Source: Rubrivivax sp. (lineage in GTDB: Bacteria > Pseudomonadota > Gammaproteobacteria > Burkholderiales > Burkholderiaceae_C). Taken from it: a stretch of DNA of 64,000 nucleotides. Location of the stretch: contig JAURZK010000038.1 of the NCBI GenBank assembly GCA_030653505.1, positions 62,001-126,000 of the forward strand, read 5' to 3'. A model generated the notes under the pieces. It was not told the origin of the DNA and made no database searches. It was given only the letters and a program-made list of their open reading frames with translations. Below are positions 16,525 through 25,452 of the stretch, one piece after another. Position 1 is the first letter of the stretch. Each line of letters begins with the position of its first letter. The position numbers were made by a program, and so were the translations under genes.

Positions 16525-17718
16525 ATGCTCGCGAACATCCTCCAGGGCTGCCGCGTCATCGATCTGACGCAGAACGTGGCCGGCCCGTTCTGCACCCAGA
16601 TTCTCGGCGACCTCGGCGCCGAGGTCATCAAGATCGAACGCCCGGCCAGCGGCGACGATGCGCGCCAGTGGAAGCCGCCCGAAGTGGCCGGCGTCTCGAC
16701 CGGCTTCGCGGCGCTGAACCGCAACAAGAAGAGTGTCTGCATCGACCTCGACAGCGCGGCCGGCCAGCAGCTGGTTGCGCGCCTGGCGGCCGGTGCCGAC
16801 GTGCTGGTGCATTCGCTCAAGCCCGGCAGCGCCGAAGCGCGCGGCCTCGGCGACGAACAGCTGCGGCCGGCCAATGCGCGCCTCGTGTACTGCGCGATCA
16901 GCGCCTTCGGCGAGGTCGGCCCGATGCGCGCGCTGCCCGGCTACGACCCGCTGATGCAGGCCTTCACCGGCATCATGAGCGTCAGCGGCCACGAAGGCGA
17001 CGAGCCGGCGCGCGTGGGCGTGTCGCTGATCGACATGGGCACCGGCATGTGGGCCACGATGGCGATCCTGGCCGCGCTGCTGCGCCGCGCCAGCACGGGC
17101 GAAGGCATGCGCGTGCACGCGAGCCTGCTCGAGACCGGGCTGTCGTGGATGACGGTGCCGGTGGCGAACTACCTGGCCACCCAGCGCCTGCCGCGCAAGA
17201 TGGGCTCGGCCATGGCGATGATGGCGCCCTACGAGCTTTTCGACAGCGCCGACGGCAAGGTCTTCATCGCCGCGGCCAACGACCGACTGTTCGGCCGCAT
17301 CTGCAGCGCGCTGGGCTGCCCCGGGCTGGCGCAGGACCCGCGCTTCAGCGACATGTCGGCGCGCATCGGCCACCGCGAGGCGCTGCACGATGAGCTGGAA
17401 GCGCGCACCCGGCAGCGCAGCACCGCCGACTGCGTGGCGGCGCTGCGCGCGGCCGGTGCGCCCTGCAGCGAGATGCACGACGTGGCCCAGATGCTGGCGC
17501 ACGAACAGGTGCAGGCGGTGGGCATGCTGGGCGCGCTGCCGCTGCCGGGCGCACCGCAACACCAGGCCATGGGCCTGCCCTTCAGCTCGCAGGGCCTGCG
17601 CGGGCGCAGCGGCCAGCCGCCGCCCGTGCTGGGCGCGAACACCGACGAGGTGTTGGCGGCGCTGGGCCTGCATGCCGATGAACTGGCGGCGCTGCGACAG
17701 CAGGGCGTCGTCGATTGA
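16525..17718 (+). CDS. CaiB/BaiF family (class III) CoA-transferase
   Basis: Single-domain CoA-transferase of 397 residues that moves CoA between carboxylic acids, usually from succinyl-CoA or an acyl-CoA product. The N-terminal Rossmann-like motif VIDLTQNVAGPFCTQILGD and EVIKIE are present, and the catalytic Asp is in VSLIDMGTGMWAT. Length and motif order match formyl-CoA/carnitine CoA-transferase homologues. It is the first of six CaiB genes in the window and one of three with the ordinary single-length architecture. It lies 22 bp after the carboxylase beta gene and 22 bp before a dehydrogenase. Confidence 0.9.
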   Translation: MLANILQGCRVIDLTQNVAGPFCTQILGDLGAEVIKIERPASGDDARQWKPPEVAGVSTGFAALNRNKKSVCIDLDSAAGQQLVARLAAGADVLVHSLKPGSAEARGLGDEQLRPANARLVYCAISAFGEVGPMRALPGYDPLMQAFTGIMSVSGHEGDEPARVGVSLIDMGTGMWATMAILAALLRRASTGEGMRVHASLLETGLSWMTVPVANYLATQRLPRKMGSAMAMMAPYELFDSADGKVFIAAANDRLFGRICSALGCPGLAQDPRFSDMSARIGHREALHDELEARTRQRSTADCVAALRAAGAPCSEMHDVAQMLAHEQVQAVGMLGALPLPGAPQHQAMGLPFSSQGLRGRSGQPPPVLGANTDEVLAALGLHADELAALRQQGVVD

Positions 17719-17740
17719 CACAGACAAGGCCGACATCCCC

Positions 17741-18901
17741 ATGAACTTCGACTACACCGAAACCCAGGGCCAGATCCGCGCCGCCGTCAAGGAGCTGTGC
17801 AAGGGCTTCGGCCCCGAATACTGGCGCCAGTGCGCGCAGGACGGCGCCTATCCGGAAGCCTTCGTCGACGCGATGGCCAAGGCCGGCTGGCTGGCCGCGC
17901 TGATCCCCGAGGAGTACGGCGGCGCCGGGTTGCCGCTGCTCGACGCCTGCCTGATCCTGCAGGAGATCAACCAGAACGGCGGCAGCGCGGTGCACTGCCA
18001 TGCGCAGATGTACACCATGGCGTCGATCATGCGCCACGGCTCCGAGGCACAGAAGCGCCGCACGCTGCCGCGCATTGCGGACGGCAGCCTGCGGCTGCAG
18101 GCCTTCGGCGTGACCGAGCCCGACGCGGGCTCCAACACGCTGGCGATCAAGACCTTCGCGCGCAAGGTGCCGGGCGGCTACGTCGTCAACGGCCAGAAGA
18201 TCTGGACCTCGCGCTACAGCCACTCGCACATGTACCTGCTGATCGCGCGCACCACGCCGATCGACGCGGTGAAGAAGAAGACCGATGGCCTGAGCCTGTT
18301 CCTGATCGACATCGCGAAGGCCGGCGCGGCGCTGAAGGCCACGCCGATCCGCACGATGATCAACCACCACACCTTCCAGGTCTTCATCGACAACCTCGAA
18401 CTGAGCGACGACGACCGCATCGGCGAGGAAGGCAAGGGCTTCCATTACCTGCTGGATTCGCTGCATTCCGAGCGTCTGCTGGTGGCCAGCGAGGCCATCG
18501 GCGACGGCCACTGGTTCGTCGGCAAGGCCGCGCGCTACGGCAGCGAGCGTGTCGTATTCGACCGTCCGATCGGCGCCAACCAGGGCGTGCAGTTTCCGAT
18601 CGCGCGCGCCCACATGAACATCGAGGCCGCCGAACTGATGCGCAACAAGGCCGCCACGCTGTTCGACGCCGGCCTGTCCTGCGGGCGCGAGGCGACGATG
18701 GTCAAGTACCTGTCCAGCGAAGCGGCCTGGGAGGCCGCCGAGGCGGCCATGACAACCTTCGGCGGCTACGGCGTGGCCTGCGAATACGACATCGAGCGCA
18801 AGTGGAAGGAGAGCCGGCTGTTCCGCACCGCGCCGATCTCCAACAACCTGGTGCTGGCGCAGGTGGCCGAGCACCTGCTCGGGATGCCGCGTTCGTACTG
18901 A
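17741..18901 (+). CDS. Acyl-CoA dehydrogenase
   Basis: FAD-dependent acyl-CoA dehydrogenase of 386 residues. Motifs are VTEPDAGSNTLAIKT, IWTSRYSHSHM and the C-terminal RLFRTAPISNNLVLAQVAEH; the latter belongs to a subgroup in which the final loop lacks the Glu of medium-chain enzymes. The start MNFDYTETQG at 17741 fits the family; the frame is open far upstream only because of shadow coding in the CaiB gene. It lies within the carboxylase module, so it could generate the alpha,beta-unsaturated acyl-CoA that the carboxylase uses. Confidence 0.9.
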   Translation: MNFDYTETQGQIRAAVKELCKGFGPEYWRQCAQDGAYPEAFVDAMAKAGWLAALIPEEYGGAGLPLLDACLILQEINQNGGSAVHCHAQMYTMASIMRHGSEAQKRRTLPRIADGSLRLQAFGVTEPDAGSNTLAIKTFARKVPGGYVVNGQKIWTSRYSHSHMYLLIARTTPIDAVKKKTDGLSLFLIDIAKAGAALKATPIRTMINHHTFQVFIDNLELSDDDRIGEEGKGFHYLLDSLHSERLLVASEAIGDGHWFVGKAARYGSERVVFDRPIGANQGVQFPIARAHMNIEAAELMRNKAATLFDAGLSCGREATMVKYLSSEAAWEAAEAAMTTFGGYGVACEYDIERKWKESRLFRTAPISNNLVLAQVAEHLLGMPRSY

Positions 18902-18908
18902 GATCCCG

Positions 18909-19709
18909 ATGGACTATCAAACCCTGTTGATCCAGCCCGCGCCGGGCACCGCACCGGAGGACGGCATCCGCTGCCTGGTGTTGAACCGGCCCGACGTGAT
19001 GAACGCGATGAACACGCAGATGTTCATCGACCTGCGCAATGCGCTGCACGAACTGGCCTTCGACGACGGCCTGCGCGTGCTGATCTTCAGCGGCGCCGGC
19101 GAACGCGCCTTCTGCACCGGCGGCGACCTGAAGCAGCGCGACGGCATGACCGATGCCGCCTGGCGCAAGCAGCACCAGCTCGCCGAAGAGGTGCTGCTGG
19201 CGGTGAAGGACTTCCCGCGGCCGGTGATCGCCGCGGTCGAGGGCCATGCCCACGGTGGCGGCTGCGAACTGGCGCTGATGTGCGACTGGATCGTGGCGGC
19301 CAGAACGGCGGTGTTCTCGCTGCCCGAAGTGCGGCGCGGCATCATGCCCGGCGGCGGCGGCATCCAGAACCTGGTGCGCGCCGTCGGCGCGCGGCGCGCC
19401 AAGCAGCTGCTGCTGACGGCACGTCGGTTCTCGGCCGAGCAGGCCGCAGTCTGGAACATGGTGACCACGCTGGCCGAGACTGGCCAGGCGCTGGCCGTGG
19501 CGGTGGCCGAGGCGCGCGAGATCGTGCTCGCCGCACCGATGGCGGTGCACTACGCCAAGCTTGCCGCCTCGCGCGGCGGCGAGGTCGACTTCCATACCGG
19601 TTACGCGCTCGACATCGCCGCCTACAACGTGCTGGTGTCTTCGGACGACCGGCTCGAAGGTGTCAAGGCCTTCAACGAAAAGCGCCCACCGCGCTGGAGC
19701 GGACGCTGA
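18909..19709 (+). CDS. Enoyl-CoA hydratase/isomerase family protein
   Basis: Crotonase of 266 residues retaining both hydratase acids: Glu in HGGGCELALMCD and Glu in LPEVRRGIMPGGGG. Oxyanion motif FCTGGDLKQ. Normal 2-enoyl-CoA hydration is therefore plausible. The C-terminal FNEKRPPRW is typical. It starts 7 bp after the dehydrogenase stop, which supports an operon, and is followed by a 140-bp gap holding a repeat-like, hairpin-rich sequence before the carboxylase alpha gene. Confidence 0.87.
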   Translation: MDYQTLLIQPAPGTAPEDGIRCLVLNRPDVMNAMNTQMFIDLRNALHELAFDDGLRVLIFSGAGERAFCTGGDLKQRDGMTDAAWRKQHQLAEEVLLAVKDFPRPVIAAVEGHAHGGGCELALMCDWIVAARTAVFSLPEVRRGIMPGGGGIQNLVRAVGARRAKQLLLTARRFSAEQAAVWNMVTTLAETGQALAVAVAEAREIVLAAPMAVHYAKLAASRGGEVDFHTGYALDIAAYNVLVSSDDRLEGVKAFNEKRPPRWSGR

Positions 19710-19849
19710 CGTGGAACACCCCTGCGCGCTTCGCGCGCTCCCTCAAGGGGGGCAACACCAGCGGCCCGGCGAAGCCGGTTCCGCGGCGTTCGCTTGGCTG
19801 GGCCTGATCCATGCGTCGTGGGTGGCGTCCATCGCCGTGGAAAACTGAC
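19710..19849. repeat. Hairpin-rich intergenic segment resembling a dispersed Burkholderiales repeat
   Basis: A 140-bp gap between two genes of the same strand. It contains nested inverted repeats: CCCCT...AAGGGG enclosing GCGCGC-TTC-GCGCGC (about 19728-19757), then CCGGC-GAA-GCCGG (about 19773-19785). I recognise the general form, a GCGCGCTTCGCGCGC hairpin followed by GGCGAAGCCGG, as resembling intergenic elements common in Comamonadaceae-like genomes. No second copy is evident in this window. It could act as a transcript-stabilising or partial terminator structure between the two halves of the carboxylase module. Confidence 0.4.
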
Positions 19850-21835
19850 ATGTTCAAGAAAATCCTGATCGCCAACCGCGGCGAGATCGCCTGCCGCATC
19901 GCCCGCACCTGCCGGCGCTTGGGCATCGCCGTGGCCGGTGTGCATTCGAGCGCCGACCGCGATGCACTGCACACGGCCTTGATCGGCGAGTCGATCGGCC
20001 TGGGCGGTGGCAGCGCGACCGAGAGCTACCTGCGCATCGATGCGGTCATCGCTGCGGCGCTGCGCTGCGGTGCGCAGGCCATCCACCCCGGCTACGGCTT
20101 CCTGGCAGAGAACCCGGATTTCGCGCGCACCGTCGAGGCAGCCGGGCTGGTATTCATCGGCCCCACGCCCGAGGTCATCGAACGGCTGGGCAACAAGGCA
20201 TCGGCCAAGGCCGAGGCACGGGCCGCCGGCGTGGCGGTGCTGGGCGGCGGTGAGCAGGCCAGTGCCGATGCCGGCGTGGTGGCCGGCTGGGCGCGCGCCC
20301 TGCCGCTGCCGGTGCTGCTGAAGCCGGCGGCCGGCGGCGGCGGCAAGGGCATGCATGTGGTGCGGCAGGCCGGTGCGCTGGCCGAGTCCATCGCCACCGC
20401 GATGCGCGAGGCCCGCAGCGCCTTCGGCGACCCCTCGCTGATCGTCGAGCCCTACATCGAGCGCGGCCGCCACGTCGAGGTGCAGATCGCCGGCGACGGG
20501 CAGGGCAGCGTCATCCACCTGTTCGAGCGCGAATGCACGCTGCAGCGGCGGCACCAGAAGCTGATCGAGGAAGCCCCCGCCGCGCCGCTGCCTGCCGGGC
20601 TGCGCGAGCAGATGCTGGCCGACGCCGTGCGCCTGGCGCAGCGACTGCGCTACCGCGGCGTCGGCACGGTGGAGTTCCTGGTCGCGGGCGACCGGCACTG
20701 GTTCCTGGAGGTCAACCCGCGGCTGCAGGTCGAGCATCCGGTGACGGAGGAGGTGACCGGCATCGACATCGTCGAGCTGATGTTGCGTGTGGCGGCGGGC
20801 GAGGGCCTGACGCTGACCCAGGCCGACGTGCGGCTGCGCGGCCATGCCGTCGAGGCCCGCCTGTGCGCCGAAGACGCCGAGCACGACTTCCTGCCGTCCA
20901 CCGGCGAGATCGTCGCGGTGCGCTTCCCGGGCCATGGGGTGCGCGTCGAGACCGGCGTGCGCGCCGGCTCGGTGGTCACGCCGTATTACGACTCGATGCT
21001 GGCCAAGCTGATCGTGCACGCTGGCGACCGTGATGCCGCGCTCGACCGCCTGTCGTCGGCCCTGGCCGAAACCCGGGTGCTGGGCGTGACCACCAATGGC
21101 GGCTTCCTACAGCAGCTGATCGCGCTGCCGCAGACGCGCGACGCCAGCTTCCACACCCGCAGCGTCGACGAAGTGCTGGCTACGCGGCCCGGCGCCGAGG
21201 CGGCGCCGCTGCGCTGGCTGGCCGCGGCGGCGGCCTGGTGGCTGCTCGATGCACGCCGGGGCGCAGGCTACGGCGCGTGGTCGGCACCCGACGTCACCGG
21301 CTGGCAGATGCATGCCGGCGATGACCCGGTGTCGGCGGTGCCGAGCCTGCTGCTGCGCGAAGGCAAACGGCTGCACGAGGTGCGCTTCGGCGCGCCGCAG
21401 CCGGACGGCCAGCTGCTGGTGCAGGTGGGCGGGGAGCGCGTGCGCCTGGGCCTGCGCGCCGAAGGCGCGGGCTGGCAGCTGAACATCGGCCCTTCGGTCG
21501 AGCTGCTGGCCATCGCACGCCGCGACGGCAGCCTGTTCGTGCAGGCGCAGGGCCTGGCCTTCGCTTTCGATGCCATCGACTACCTGGCGCAGGCCGCCGC
21601 GGCGCACGTCACGTCGGGCGAATTGCGCACGCCGCTGATGGGCACCATCCTGAAGACTCACGCTGCTGTCGGCGACACGCTGCGCGCCGGCGACGTGGTG
21701 GTGACCATGGAGTCGATGAAGATGGAATTGAAGATCTGCGCCGAGCACGACGGCGTGCTGCGCAGCCTGGGCGTCGTCGCCGGGCAGATGGTCGAACGCG
21801 GCCTGCTCGTCGGCCTCGTCGATGCCGCTGAGTGA
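19850..21835 (+). CDS. Acyl-CoA carboxylase alpha subunit (biotin carboxylase plus biotin carrier)
   Basis: ATP-dependent carboxylation of protein-bound biotin; 661 residues, as for MccA/AtuF/LiuD. The biotin carboxylase domain occupies roughly residues 1-445: ILIANRGEIACRI, IHPGYGFLAEN, ATP-grasp KPAAGGGGKGMHVV, ERECTLQRRHQK and EVNPRLQVEHPVTE. A linking domain follows and the carrier domain ends the protein, with biotin attached at Lys624 in MESMKME. The start at 19850 begins MFKKILIANRG; the frame from 19811 adds unrelated residues. It pairs with the beta subunit at 14895. GTGA overlap with the next open frame ties it to the downstream crotonases. Confidence 0.92.
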   Translation: MFKKILIANRGEIACRIARTCRRLGIAVAGVHSSADRDALHTALIGESIGLGGGSATESYLRIDAVIAAALRCGAQAIHPGYGFLAENPDFARTVEAAGLVFIGPTPEVIERLGNKASAKAEARAAGVAVLGGGEQASADAGVVAGWARALPLPVLLKPAAGGGGKGMHVVRQAGALAESIATAMREARSAFGDPSLIVEPYIERGRHVEVQIAGDGQGSVIHLFERECTLQRRHQKLIEEAPAAPLPAGLREQMLADAVRLAQRLRYRGVGTVEFLVAGDRHWFLEVNPRLQVEHPVTEEVTGIDIVELMLRVAAGEGLTLTQADVRLRGHAVEARLCAEDAEHDFLPSTGEIVAVRFPGHGVRVETGVRAGSVVTPYYDSMLAKLIVHAGDRDAALDRLSSALAETRVLGVTTNGGFLQQLIALPQTRDASFHTRSVDEVLATRPGAEAAPLRWLAAAAAWWLLDARRGAGYGAWSAPDVTGWQMHAGDDPVSAVPSLLLREGKRLHEVRFGAPQPDGQLLVQVGGERVRLGLRAEGAGWQLNIGPSVELLAIARRDGSLFVQAQGLAFAFDAIDYLAQAAAAHVTSGELRTPLMGTILKTHAAVGDTLRAGDVVVTMESMKMELKICAEHDGVLRSLGVVAGQMVERGLLVGLVDAAE

Positions 21836-21867
21836 CCGACGCCCCTGGCCTGCCCGAGGAGACCACG

Positions 21868-22662
21868 TTGAACTACGAATCGATCAAGCTGACGATGGAC
21901 GGCGAGCACGTTGCCCGTCTGACGCTCGCCCGCCCCGACATCCAGAACGCGATGAGCATGACGCTGGTGCAGGAACTGCGCCATGCGCTGCGCGTCATCG
22001 CCGCCAACGACAAGCTGCGCGCGGTGGTGCTGACGGGAGAGGGCAAGTCCTTCTGTGCCGGCGGCGACCTGAACTGGATGCAGAGCGTGCTCAAACAGAG
22101 CCGCGCCGAGCGCATCGCCGAATCCCGGGTGCTGGCCGAGCTGTTCTACGAGTTCGACACCCTGCCCAAGGTGCTGGTCGGCCGCATCAATGGTGCGGCC
22201 ACCGGCGGTGGCTTCGGCATGACCTGCATCTGCGACGTGACCGTGGCCTCGAGCGCAGCGCGCTTCTCGCTCACCGAGGCCAAGCTCGGCCTGCTGCCGG
22301 CCAACATCGGCCCCTATGTGGCGCGCCGTCTGGGGCTGGCGCGGGCGCGCCGCTATGGCCTGACGGCGAAGTTCATCGACGCGGCGCAGGCCGAGCGCAT
22401 CGGCCTCGTGGACCGGGTCGTCGAGTCCGACGAGCTGGACAGCGCGGTGGAAGAAGAACTGGCGCTGATCCTGGCCCTTCCGGCCGCCTCGATCGCCTCG
22501 ACCAAGAAGCTGTTCAACGACGTCATCGGCCGCCCGCCCCGCGACTGCATGGACTACACCGCAGCCGCGCTGGCCGACGCCTGGGAGACCGAGAACGCCA
22601 GCGAAGGCATCGCCGCCTTCCTGGGCAAGCGCTCGCCGTCCTGGAAGGTCAAGCGCGGCTGA
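21868..22662 (+). CDS. Crotonase of the methylglutaconyl/isohexenylglutaconyl-CoA hydratase type
   Basis: Probable hydratase of 264 residues acting after carboxylation. The first acid position reads TGGGFGMTCICD (Gly for Glu), the second Glu is kept in SLTEAKLGLLPANIGPYV; this pattern matches AUH, LiuC and AtuE hydratases. Start choice: a TTG at 21868 is preceded by CGAGGAGACC with good spacing, whereas the alternative GTG at 21832 overlaps the carboxylase stop (GTGA) but has no ribosome site. The longer version would add 12 residues. Adjacent to the carboxylase alpha gene and a paralogue, it supports a 3-methylcrotonyl- or geranyl-CoA type pathway. Confidence 0.86.
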   Translation: MNYESIKLTMDGEHVARLTLARPDIQNAMSMTLVQELRHALRVIAANDKLRAVVLTGEGKSFCAGGDLNWMQSVLKQSRAERIAESRVLAELFYEFDTLPKVLVGRINGAATGGGFGMTCICDVTVASSAARFSLTEAKLGLLPANIGPYVARRLGLARARRYGLTAKFIDAAQAERIGLVDRVVESDELDSAVEEELALILALPAASIASTKKLFNDVIGRPPRDCMDYTAAALADAWETENASEGIAAFLGKRSPSWKVKRG

Positions 22663-22703
22663 AGCGCCCGCCGCCAAACCTCTGCAACCACCAAGACGAT
22701 CCC

Positions 22704-23510
22704 ATGACGAACTTCGAAACCATCCGGCTCGACATCGATGCCGCCGGCGTCGCGCGCCTCACGCTGGCCCGCGCCGACGTCCACAACGCGCTGAACCCCA
22801 CCATGTTCAACGAGATCGGGCAGGCGCTCGACCTCATCGAGGCCGACCCCGCCGTGCGGGTAGTGGTGCTCAGCGGCGACGGCGAGAACTTCTGCGCCGG
22901 CGGCGACTTCCGCTGGCAGCAGAGCCAGGGCGACCAGGACCGTGCCAGCCGCATCCGCAGCGGCGTGCCGCTGGCCCGGATCCTGGCGCGACTCGACACT
23001 TTCGGACGCCCCATCATCGGCCGCATCAACGGCTCGGCCTACGGCGGCGGCGTGGGCCTGATCGCCATCTGCGACGTCGCCGTCGCGGTGGACAGCGCGC
23101 GCATCTCGCTCAGCGAGGTTCGCCTGGGTCTGGTGCCGGCGACCATCTCGCCCTATGTCGCGGCCAAGCTGGGGCCGAGCTACGCGCGGCGCGTGTTCCT
23201 CAACGGCAAGATCATGACGGCCGCCGAGGCGCAACGCTACGGCCTGGTGCACGAAGTGGTCACCGAGGCCGAACTCGAAAAGGCCGTGAATGCCGAGATC
23301 GACCTGGCGCTGGCCTGCGCGCCAGGCGCGGTGCAGATGACCAAGAAGCTGGTGCAGTTCGTCCTGGCCCACGACCCTGCGGACAACCTGATCTACACGG
23401 TCGACCGCCTGGCCGACTTCTGGGAGACCGAAGAAGCGCGCGAAGGCCTGAAGAGCTTCTTCGAGAAGCGCGCGCCGGCCTGGCGCCGCAAACACGTACC
23501 CGCAGCCTGA
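22704..23510 (+). CDS. Second crotonase of the methylglutaconyl/isohexenylglutaconyl-CoA hydratase type
   Basis: A 268-residue paralogue of the preceding crotonase. It has YGGGVGLIAICD and SLSEVRLGLVPATISPYV, even closer to the LiuC/AtuE signature. Having two such hydratases in tandem suggests that two carboxylated intermediates of different chain length are processed, for instance one acyclic terpenoid and one C5 unit. This is inference. No HMG-CoA lyase gene is visible in the window to complete the route. It is 41 bp downstream of its paralogue. Confidence 0.87.
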   Translation: MTNFETIRLDIDAAGVARLTLARADVHNALNPTMFNEIGQALDLIEADPAVRVVVLSGDGENFCAGGDFRWQQSQGDQDRASRIRSGVPLARILARLDTFGRPIIGRINGSAYGGGVGLIAICDVAVAVDSARISLSEVRLGLVPATISPYVAAKLGPSYARRVFLNGKIMTAAEAQRYGLVHEVVTEAELEKAVNAEIDLALACAPGAVQMTKKLVQFVLAHDPADNLIYTVDRLADFWETEEAREGLKSFFEKRAPAWRRKHVPAA

Positions 23511-23535
23511 ATCACCCCTCTGACGACAGAAAGAA

Positions 23536-24330
23536 ATGACCATGAACGACGCAGACACCGTGATCTACGAGGTGCGCGACGGCATCGCCACCGTCAAGAT
23601 CAACCGCCCCGAAATCCGCAACGCGCTGTCGCCCGCGGCGGCGAACCGCCTGCACGACTGCTGGGGCGAGGTCGACGCCGACAAGAACGTGCGCGTGGCC
23701 ATCCTCACCTCGGCCGATTGCGGCACCTTCTGCGCCGGGCTGGATCTGCGCGAAGCCGCGCGCGTGAAGAAGGAGGAGGGCGTCGACATCCTGACCAAGA
23801 TGAAGGACCCTTTCCACGGCCGCCAGCGGCGCGTGGCCAAGCCCATCATCGCGGCCATGACCGGGCACCTGATCGCCGGCGGCATGATGCTGAGCCTGAA
23901 CTCTGACCTGCGCGTGGGCCTGAAGGGCACGCAGGTGGGCATCACCGAAACGCGCATCGCCGGGCGCGGCAGCCCGTGGGCCATTCCGCTGCTGTGGATG
24001 CTGCCGCAGCCGCTGCTGATGGAGATGGTGCTGACCGGCGAGCTGTATCCCATCGACACCTTCCATCAGCTCGGTTTCATCAACTACCTCGAGGACACGC
24101 CCGACGCCGTGCGCGACCGTGCCCAGTCGCTGGCAGAACGCATCCGCGACAACGCACCGCTGTCGGTGATGGCGGGCAAGGAGTCGATCATGACGGCGAT
24201 GAGCGCCGGCTGCGAAGCCGGCATGGCGATGGCGCAGAACATCTACCGCGCCGCCTACGCCAGCGAAGACGCGCAGGAAGGCCCGCGCGCCTTTGCCGAG
24301 AAGCGCAAACCGGTATGGAAGGGGCGTTGA
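23536..24330 (+). CDS. Crotonase family protein, intact copy of a duplicated gene
   Basis: Crotonase of 264 residues with oxyanion motif FCAGLDLREA. The first acid position is Met (AGGMMLSLNSD), and the second Glu is kept in VGITETRIAGRGSPW. That residue pattern is unlike classical hydratase and the specific reaction is unclear. A decayed second copy with a 383-bp internal deletion lies at 54494-54894; homology begins at GACGCAGACACCG shortly after this start. It is followed after 31 bp by a metallo-hydrolase that was duplicated along with it. Confidence 0.87.
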   Translation: MTMNDADTVIYEVRDGIATVKINRPEIRNALSPAAANRLHDCWGEVDADKNVRVAILTSADCGTFCAGLDLREAARVKKEEGVDILTKMKDPFHGRQRRVAKPIIAAMTGHLIAGGMMLSLNSDLRVGLKGTQVGITETRIAGRGSPWAIPLLWMLPQPLLMEMVLTGELYPIDTFHQLGFINYLEDTPDAVRDRAQSLAERIRDNAPLSVMAGKESIMTAMSAGCEAGMAMAQNIYRAAYASEDAQEGPRAFAEKRKPVWKGR

Positions 24331-24361
24331 GGCGCCGTGCGCTGAAGTGCCGAGCCCGTCG

Positions 24362-25282
24362 ATGAGCCAGGCCGAACTGCCGCTCGGCGTGCAGGTCCTA
24401 GAGCGCGGCTGGTTGTCCAGCAACAGCGTGCTGTTTCTCGGTGCGCAGTCCACGGCCCTGGTCGACAGCGGCTACTGCGCGCACGCCGATCAGACACTGG
24501 CACTGGTGGCGGCGGCCCTGCGCGGGCGCCCGCTCGACCGCCTCGTCAACACCCATCTGCACAGCGACCACTGCGGCGGCAACGCCGCGCTGCAAGGCCG
24601 CTGGCCGGCGCTGCAGACGCTGATTCCGCCTGGTCTGGCGCCGCAGGTGGCGCAGTGGGATCCGGTGGCCCTGGGCTACGAGCCCAGCGGCCAGCGCTGC
24701 CCCCGCTTCCGGCACGACGGCCTGGTGCTGCCAGGCACCGAAATCGACCTTGCCGACACGGCATGGCAGGTCCATGCCGCGCCGGGCCACGACCCCGACT
24801 CGGTGATCCTGTTCGAGCCCGCCTCGCGCACCCTGATCTCGGCCGACGCCCTGTGGGAAAACGGCTTCGGCGTGGTGTTCCCGGAACTGGACCAGCGCGA
24901 CGCTTTCGACGAGGTCGGCGCCACCCTCGACCTGATCGAGCGGCTCGGCCCGCGCCGGGTCATCCCTGGTCATGGCCCGGTGTTCCGTTACGGCGCCGAG
25001 GTGCTGGGGCGGGCACGCAGCCGCCTGGAGGCCTTTGCGCGCAACCCGGCCCGCCACGCCCACCACGCCGCCAAGGTGCTGCTCAAGTTCAAGCTGCTGG
25101 AATGCCGGCAGATGTTGTTTGTCGACTATGTCCAGTGGGCCGCCGGCACGCCGCATTTCCAGGGCATCCAACGCCGATTCGCGCCTGCGCTGGAGATCGG
25201 CGACTGGATTGATCAGTTGACGCAGGAGCTGGTGCGTTCGCAGGTGCTGCGACGGGTGGGCGAGTCGATTCACGATGCTTGA
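24362..25282 (+). CDS. MBL-fold metallo-hydrolase
   Basis: Metallo-beta-lactamase fold hydrolase of 306 residues. The metal motif THLHSDHCGGN (His65, His67, Asp69, His70) binds two metals, with further ligands expected in AAPGHDPDS and IPGHGPV. It may hydrolyse a thioester or lactone in the pathway, but nothing in the sequence fixes the substrate. The start ATG at 24362 begins MSQAELPLGVQ; the frame from 24293 overlaps the crotonase and is not favoured. A degraded copy lies at 54926-55494. The gene ends the transcript segment: a 7-bp hairpin follows directly. Confidence 0.87.
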   Translation: MSQAELPLGVQVLERGWLSSNSVLFLGAQSTALVDSGYCAHADQTLALVAAALRGRPLDRLVNTHLHSDHCGGNAALQGRWPALQTLIPPGLAPQVAQWDPVALGYEPSGQRCPRFRHDGLVLPGTEIDLADTAWQVHAAPGHDPDSVILFEPASRTLISADALWENGFGVVFPELDQRDAFDEVGATLDLIERLGPRRVIPGHGPVFRYGAEVLGRARSRLEAFARNPARHAHHAAKVLLKFKLLECRQMLFVDYVQWAAGTPHFQGIQRRFAPALEIGDWIDQLTQELVRSQVLRRVGESIHDA

Positions 25283-25285
25283 AGA

Positions 25286-25306
25286 GCCGGGCCGTCGGTG
25301 CCCGGC
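25286..25306 (+). terminator. Hairpin after the metallo-hydrolase
   Basis: A perfect inverted repeat GCCGGGC/GCCCGGC with a 7-base loop begins four bases after the metallo-hydrolase stop codon. No U-tract follows, so a fully intrinsic terminator is not established; it may only attenuate. Confidence 0.4.
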
Positions 25307-25395
25307 GAGGACGGCGGAGCCGACAGCGGATTTTTCGGCCGTCCCACCCTGCGGCACGCGGACCGACCCATAGCACGCCGAGCACTCACCCCCTC

Positions 25396-25401
25396 TATAC
25401 T
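25396..25401 (+). promoter_or_regulatory. Candidate -10 box upstream of the crotonase operon
   Basis: In the 170-bp gap 25283-25452 a TATACT hexamer (5 of 6 to TATAAT) stands out in otherwise GC-rich sequence, 52 bp before the crotonase start. No good -35 hexamer lies 16-18 bp upstream, so an activator may be needed, or the match may be chance. Nothing else is evident in the gap besides the terminator-like hairpin. Confidence 0.32.
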
Positions 25402-25452
25402 TTGACGCGCGCAGCCGCGGTGGCTGGCGGTGCTTGGCAAGCGAGGCGGCCG

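Noticed and set aside
14790-16874. A 694-codon minus-strand frame opposite the carboxylase beta gene
   Set aside because: Shadow coding; no recognisable domain and the plus-strand protein is a clear family member.
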